Positions 23,842 to 26,338 of a stretch of DNA of 26,338 bases are shown piece after piece. The position numbers and the translations under genes are program-made. The stretch covers positions 1 to 26,338 of the forward strand of contig CAYUIZ010000033.1 of NCBI GenBank assembly GCA_964444885.1. Reading direction: 5' to 3'. The notes beneath the pieces were generated by a model, which saw nothing but the letters and a program-made list of their open reading frames with translations, was not told the origin of the DNA and did no database searches. How positions within the stretch are numbered: the first letter of the stretch is position 1; each line of letters begins with the position of its first letter. Source of the DNA: CAYRGQ01 sp964444885. Lineage in GTDB: Bacteria; Bacteroidota; Bacteroidia; Sphingobacteriales; Sphingobacteriaceae.

Positions 23842-25347
23842 ATGCTTCAGGAACGTATCAAAGCCGCCTACCTCAGAGACAAAGTCATGACCGCCCAAGA
23901 GGCTGTCAAGCTCATCAAAAACGGAATGTTTGTAGGCAGTAGCGGCTTCACCAAAGCCGGGGATAGCAAGGTTGTGCTGCCCGAGCTGGCCCGCTATGGC
24001 GAACAGGAAAATATTAAAATCACCCTGATTACGGGTGCATCGTTGGGGCACGGGACGGACGGTAAGCTGGCAACGGCTGGGGTCGTGAAAAAGCGGATGC
24101 CTTTCCAAGTCGACAAGGCATTGCGGGAGCGCATCAACAAAGGCGAAATCCTGTTTATCGACCAGCACCTCAGCGAAAGCGCCGAACTGCTGCACACCAA
24201 GAGTCTGCCCGAACTGGATATCGCAGTGCTTGAAGTCGCGTATATCGACCGCGATGGCAGTTTGGTGCCGACTACCTCGGTCGGGAATTCCGTCGTGTTT
24301 GCAGCGCACGCCAAGAAGCTGATTATTGAAATCAATACCACCGTGCCGATGGATATCTTTGGTGTGCATGATATCTTCCAGCCCGAAAACTATCCGCACC
24401 GCAACGTTATTCCCATTGTGGCTCCGGACAACCGCATCGGGCGGAAGACGATTCCGGTGGACCCGAGCAAGATCGAAGCCATCGTCTTCAGCGATATTAA
24501 AGACAGCTCCGCGGATATTGCCGCGCCGGATGCCAAGACGACTGCCATCGCTAGCCACCTGCTTCGTTTCTTCGAGAATGAGGTGAAAATCGGGCAGCTT
24601 AGCGATCGCCTGCTGCCCATTCAGGCCGGAATCGGCAAAGTAGCCAATGCGGTTCTTTCGGGCTTCCAGCGAAGCAATTTTTATGATCTGACCATGTTTT
24701 CGGAAGTGCTTCAGGATAGCACCTTTGACCTGATCGATTCAGGCAAGCTCAGCTTCGCCTCGGCGTCTTCCTTCGCGGTGTCCGAAGCCTGCTACGACCG
24801 GGTTGTCAATAATCTGGACAAGTACCGCAACAAGATCGTCTTGCGGCCGCAGAACATCAGCAATACCCCAGGCCTCATCCGACGACTGGGTGTCATTGCG
24901 ATCAACACGGCCATCGAGTTCGACATCTATGGCAATGTCAACTCCACCCACATTGGTGGTAATAATATCATGAACGGTATTGGCGGATCCGGTGATTTTG
25001 CACGCAATGCTTTCCTGAGTGTCTTCGTGTCCCAAGCCGCGTCCAAGGGCGGGGCTATCTCCCATGTGTTGCCCATGGTGTCGCACGTGGATCACACCGA
25101 ACACGACGTGGATATCCTGGTCACCGACCAAGGGTTGGCCGACCTGCGTGGCCTGGCACCCCGCGAACGTGCCCAGCGCATCATTGACAACTGCGTGCAT
25201 CCGGATTACAAGCCCTTGCTGCAGTCCTATTTTGACCGCGCTTGTACCACGCGCGGCGGGCATACGCCGCATATCCTCGAAGAAGCGTTTAGCTGGCATA
25301 CCCGGTTTCGGGAAACCGGAACGATGATGCCGGCAGCGGACGATTAG
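23842..25347 (+). CDS. Acetyl-CoA hydrolase/transferase family protein (succinate/acetate CoA-transferase type)
   Basis: The ATG at 23842 gives 501 residues, the usual size of class I CoA-transferases of the Cat1/AarC type; a TTG nine codons upstream is less likely. Key features are the N-terminal VGSSGFTKAGDSKVVLPELA loop, the GIGKVANAVLSGF oxyanion-loop motif, Glu288 in MFSEVLQD (the glutamate that forms the CoA thioester in this family) and the C-terminal GGSGDFARNAFLS glycine loop. It transfers CoA between acyl groups such as succinate and acetate, in central carbon metabolism in the cytoplasm. It has no obvious connection with the glycan genes and looks like a housekeeping gene at the end of the accessory region. 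An octamer array starts 1 bp after its stop codon. Confidence 0.92.
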   Translation: MLQERIKAAYLRDKVMTAQEAVKLIKNGMFVGSSGFTKAGDSKVVLPELARYGEQENIKITLITGASLGHGTDGKLATAGVVKKRMPFQVDKALRERINKGEILFIDQHLSESAELLHTKSLPELDIAVLEVAYIDRDGSLVPTTSVGNSVVFAAHAKKLIIEINTTVPMDIFGVHDIFQPENYPHRNVIPIVAPDNRIGRKTIPVDPSKIEAIVFSDIKDSSADIAAPDAKTTAIASHLLRFFENEVKIGQLSDRLLPIQAGIGKVANAVLSGFQRSNFYDLTMFSEVLQDSTFDLIDSGKLSFASASSFAVSEACYDRVVNNLDKYRNKIVLRPQNISNTPGLIRRLGVIAINTAIEFDIYGNVNSTHIGGNNIMNGIGGSGDFARNAFLSVFVSQAASKGGAISHVLPMVSHVDHTEHDVDILVTDQGLADLRGLAPRERAQRIIDNCVHPDYKPLLQSYFDRACTTRGGHTPHILEEAFSWHTRFRETGTMMPAADD

Positions 25348-25348
25348 T

Positions 25349-25460
25349 TTTATTCGCGCATTTGCAGATTCGCAGATTCGCCGATTCGCATATTCGCGCA
25401 TTCGCTTATCCCGGCCATTTCTCGCCATGCGTGACCCCGAGTTTCGGGACAGGCTGGCGA
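25349..25460 (-). repeat. Composite repeat copy B (inverted): 8-bp tandem array plus palindrome
   Basis: Seven in-phase 8-bp units run over 25356-25411 (GCGCATTT, GCAGATTC twice, GCCGATTC, GCATATTC, GCGCATTC, GCTTATCC). The palindrome block follows at 25412-25460, with outer stem TCGCCA/TGGCGA (25422-25427 with 25455-25460) and inner stem CCCGA-gtt-TCGGG (25436-25448). It is the reverse-oriented partner of copy A near 22.65 kb and begins directly after the CoA-transferase stop codon. Confidence 0.9.
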
Positions 25461-25528
25461 CATGACGAAGACGTTATCACGGACGGCGGTTTCCGACCGG
25501 GGGAAAACCAGCCTTTTTGATTGCTTTG

Positions 25529-25568
25529 GCTTATTCGCGTATTCGCGGATTTGGTTATTCGCTTAATC
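25529..25568. repeat. Second 8-bp array, overlapping the gldG stop codon
   Basis: Five 8-bp units in register: GCTTATTC, GCGTATTC, GCGGATTT, GGTTATTC and GCTTAATC, followed by GCTTTTCG. The unit type (GCnnATTC) is that of copy B, 117 bp away. The gldG stop codon (25563-25565) lies inside the fifth unit, so the array supplies the end of that gene. Confidence 0.8.
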
Positions 25569-26338
25569 GCTTTTCGGGCGTCCGTAGCGACGCCTACGGA
25601 CGTACTGCTGCGCAAATCCAATTGCGAATAGCAGCACGGGTGGCAACCCGACATTCAGCCATTGCCAAAAACGTTTGTCTTCCCGGGATTTTACAGGATC
25701 GAGCAAGCGGAGCTTCACCTCTTTGTCGCGCAGGGAGATGATACCTTCATCGTCCGTCAGGTAGTCCAGCGCATTCAGCAAGAAGGACTTGTTCGCAAAC
25801 TGCTGCTGGGTGAAGCGGTCCCAGCCCAGCGGGTAGGCCGAGCCATCCGCGGGATTAACGGCATTCGCGAAAATATCCCCATCGGCGATGGCCAGCATTT
25901 TGGCAGGCTTGCTTTTTTCCGGAATCGGACGGGCCGCCGTGATGCCTTCCGGCACGGGGCGGTGTGCAAAGACGGACGGAAACTCGCCTTCCAACAAGGC
26001 CGCGACCGGCAGAGGCTGGTTTTTAAACGCCTCGGGGTCGGGAATTTCCTCAACCATTTGCAGGGAAATGCTGGCAGGGGCTTCCAGCACGCGCGAGTAG
26101 GGGGAGGAGTGCAGGATGATTTCCTTGCGCACGCCCTCCACGGCGATGGTGTCTATCGTACCCGCGAATTCGCTTCGGACGCCATCGAGATTGCGGATCA
26201 GCGGATGCGGTGCCATCGGCATGAAGATGGGGTAGAACAGCCACGGCGCCAGCTCGATCTGTGCTTGGCCGCCAACCTGCCCCAGCGTCAGCGGGATTTG
26301 GGCGCAATTGAGGTCGCCAATGAGGTTGTAGTTAAAAC
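25563..26338 (-). CDS. gldG: Gliding motility-associated ABC transporter substrate-binding protein GldG, C-terminal part
   Basis: The frame is open to the right edge, so the start lies outside; 257 complete codons are visible. The beginning of the visible part (NYNLIGDLNCAQIPLTLGQVG, then LAPWLFYPIF and HPLIRNLDGVRSEFAGTID) matches GldG. The region around 90-170 of the visible part continues with ALLEGEFPSVFAHRPVPE and MLAIADGDIFAN, then FANKSFLLNALDYLTDDEGIISLRDKEVKLRLLD. A C-terminal membrane helix (WLNVGLPPVLLFAIGFAQQYV) ends in a basic tail, RRRRYGRPKSD. GldG works with GldA and GldF in an inner-membrane ABC complex linked to gliding or secretion in Bacteroidota, and also occurs in non-gliding relatives. 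The final two codons fall in an octamer repeat array. Confidence 0.93.
   Translation of the reverse strand, partial: FNYNLIGDLNCAQIPLTLGQVGGQAQIELAPWLFYPIFMPMAPHPLIRNLDGVRSEFAGTIDTIAVEGVRKEIILHSSPYSRVLEAPASISLQMVEEIPDPEAFKNQPLPVAALLEGEFPSVFAHRPVPEGITAARPIPEKSKPAKMLAIADGDIFANAVNPADGSAYPLGWDRFTQQQFANKSFLLNALDYLTDDEGIISLRDKEVKLRLLDPVKSREDKRFWQWLNVGLPPVLLFAIGFAQQYVRRRRYGRPKSD

Overview
The window looks like a chromosomal segment of a Bacteroidota bacterium, probably a Sphingobacteriaceae/Parapedobacter-like or related free-living glycan degrader. The reasons are a complete SusC/SusD pair with a DUF3823 lipoprotein, a GldG (gliding-motility ABC component) fragment at the right edge, many lipoprotein signal peptides, poor Shine-Dalgarno sites, and TAnnTTTG (-7 type) promoter boxes in front of several genes. 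The assignment comes from gene content and motifs only; no search was run.

Layout, left to right. (1) 1-262, minus strand: N-terminal part of an AraC-type regulator, divergent from a plus-strand sugar-oxidation cluster (406-6743). The cluster holds a five-module lipoprotein (ThuA-like, membrane-bound-dehydrogenase-type beta-propeller, HEAT, DUF1080-like, azurin-like copper domain), a stand-alone ThuA protein, a Gfo/Idh/MocA-type oxidoreductase without the usual EKP lysine, and a TIM-barrel sugar isomerase/epimerase. (2) 7211-12990: susC-susD-DUF3823 outer-membrane uptake operon, closed by a strong terminator. (3) 13396-15069, minus strand: AbgT-family transporter. 15755-17080, plus strand: MATE exporter. 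Between them lies a heptamer repeat array. (4) 17243-22517: iduronate-2-sulfatase-like sulfatase, GH2 glycosidase, aldose 1-epimerase, and the remnant of a secreted protein that resembles PmoA/DUF6807. (5) 22725-25347: DUF1080 lipoprotein (minus) and a succinate/acetate CoA-transferase (plus), bounded by two inverted copies of a palindrome-plus-octamer composite repeat. (6) 25563-26338, minus strand: C-terminal part of gldG.

Working model (inference). Glycans or glycosides are desulfated and trimmed by the sulfatase and GH2 enzyme and taken up by SusC/SusD. The products are handled by an oxidative route of the 3-keto-sugar type: ThuA, Gfo/Idh, TIM-barrel isomerase and DUF1080 families recur together in such pathways. 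The large fusion protein could be the periplasmic oxidising unit, with a copper domain where relatives carry a c-type heme. Together with the possibly divergent active sites of the Gfo/Idh and TIM-barrel enzymes, this is the best candidate here for undescribed biochemistry.

The most unusual non-coding structure is a repeat family with copies near 15.6, 22.6 and 25.4 kb. Each copy joins a small GC-rich palindrome with a shared core to a tandem array of 7- or 8-bp units. One array runs into the gldG stop codon, and another copy lies at the end of the broken PmoA-like gene.
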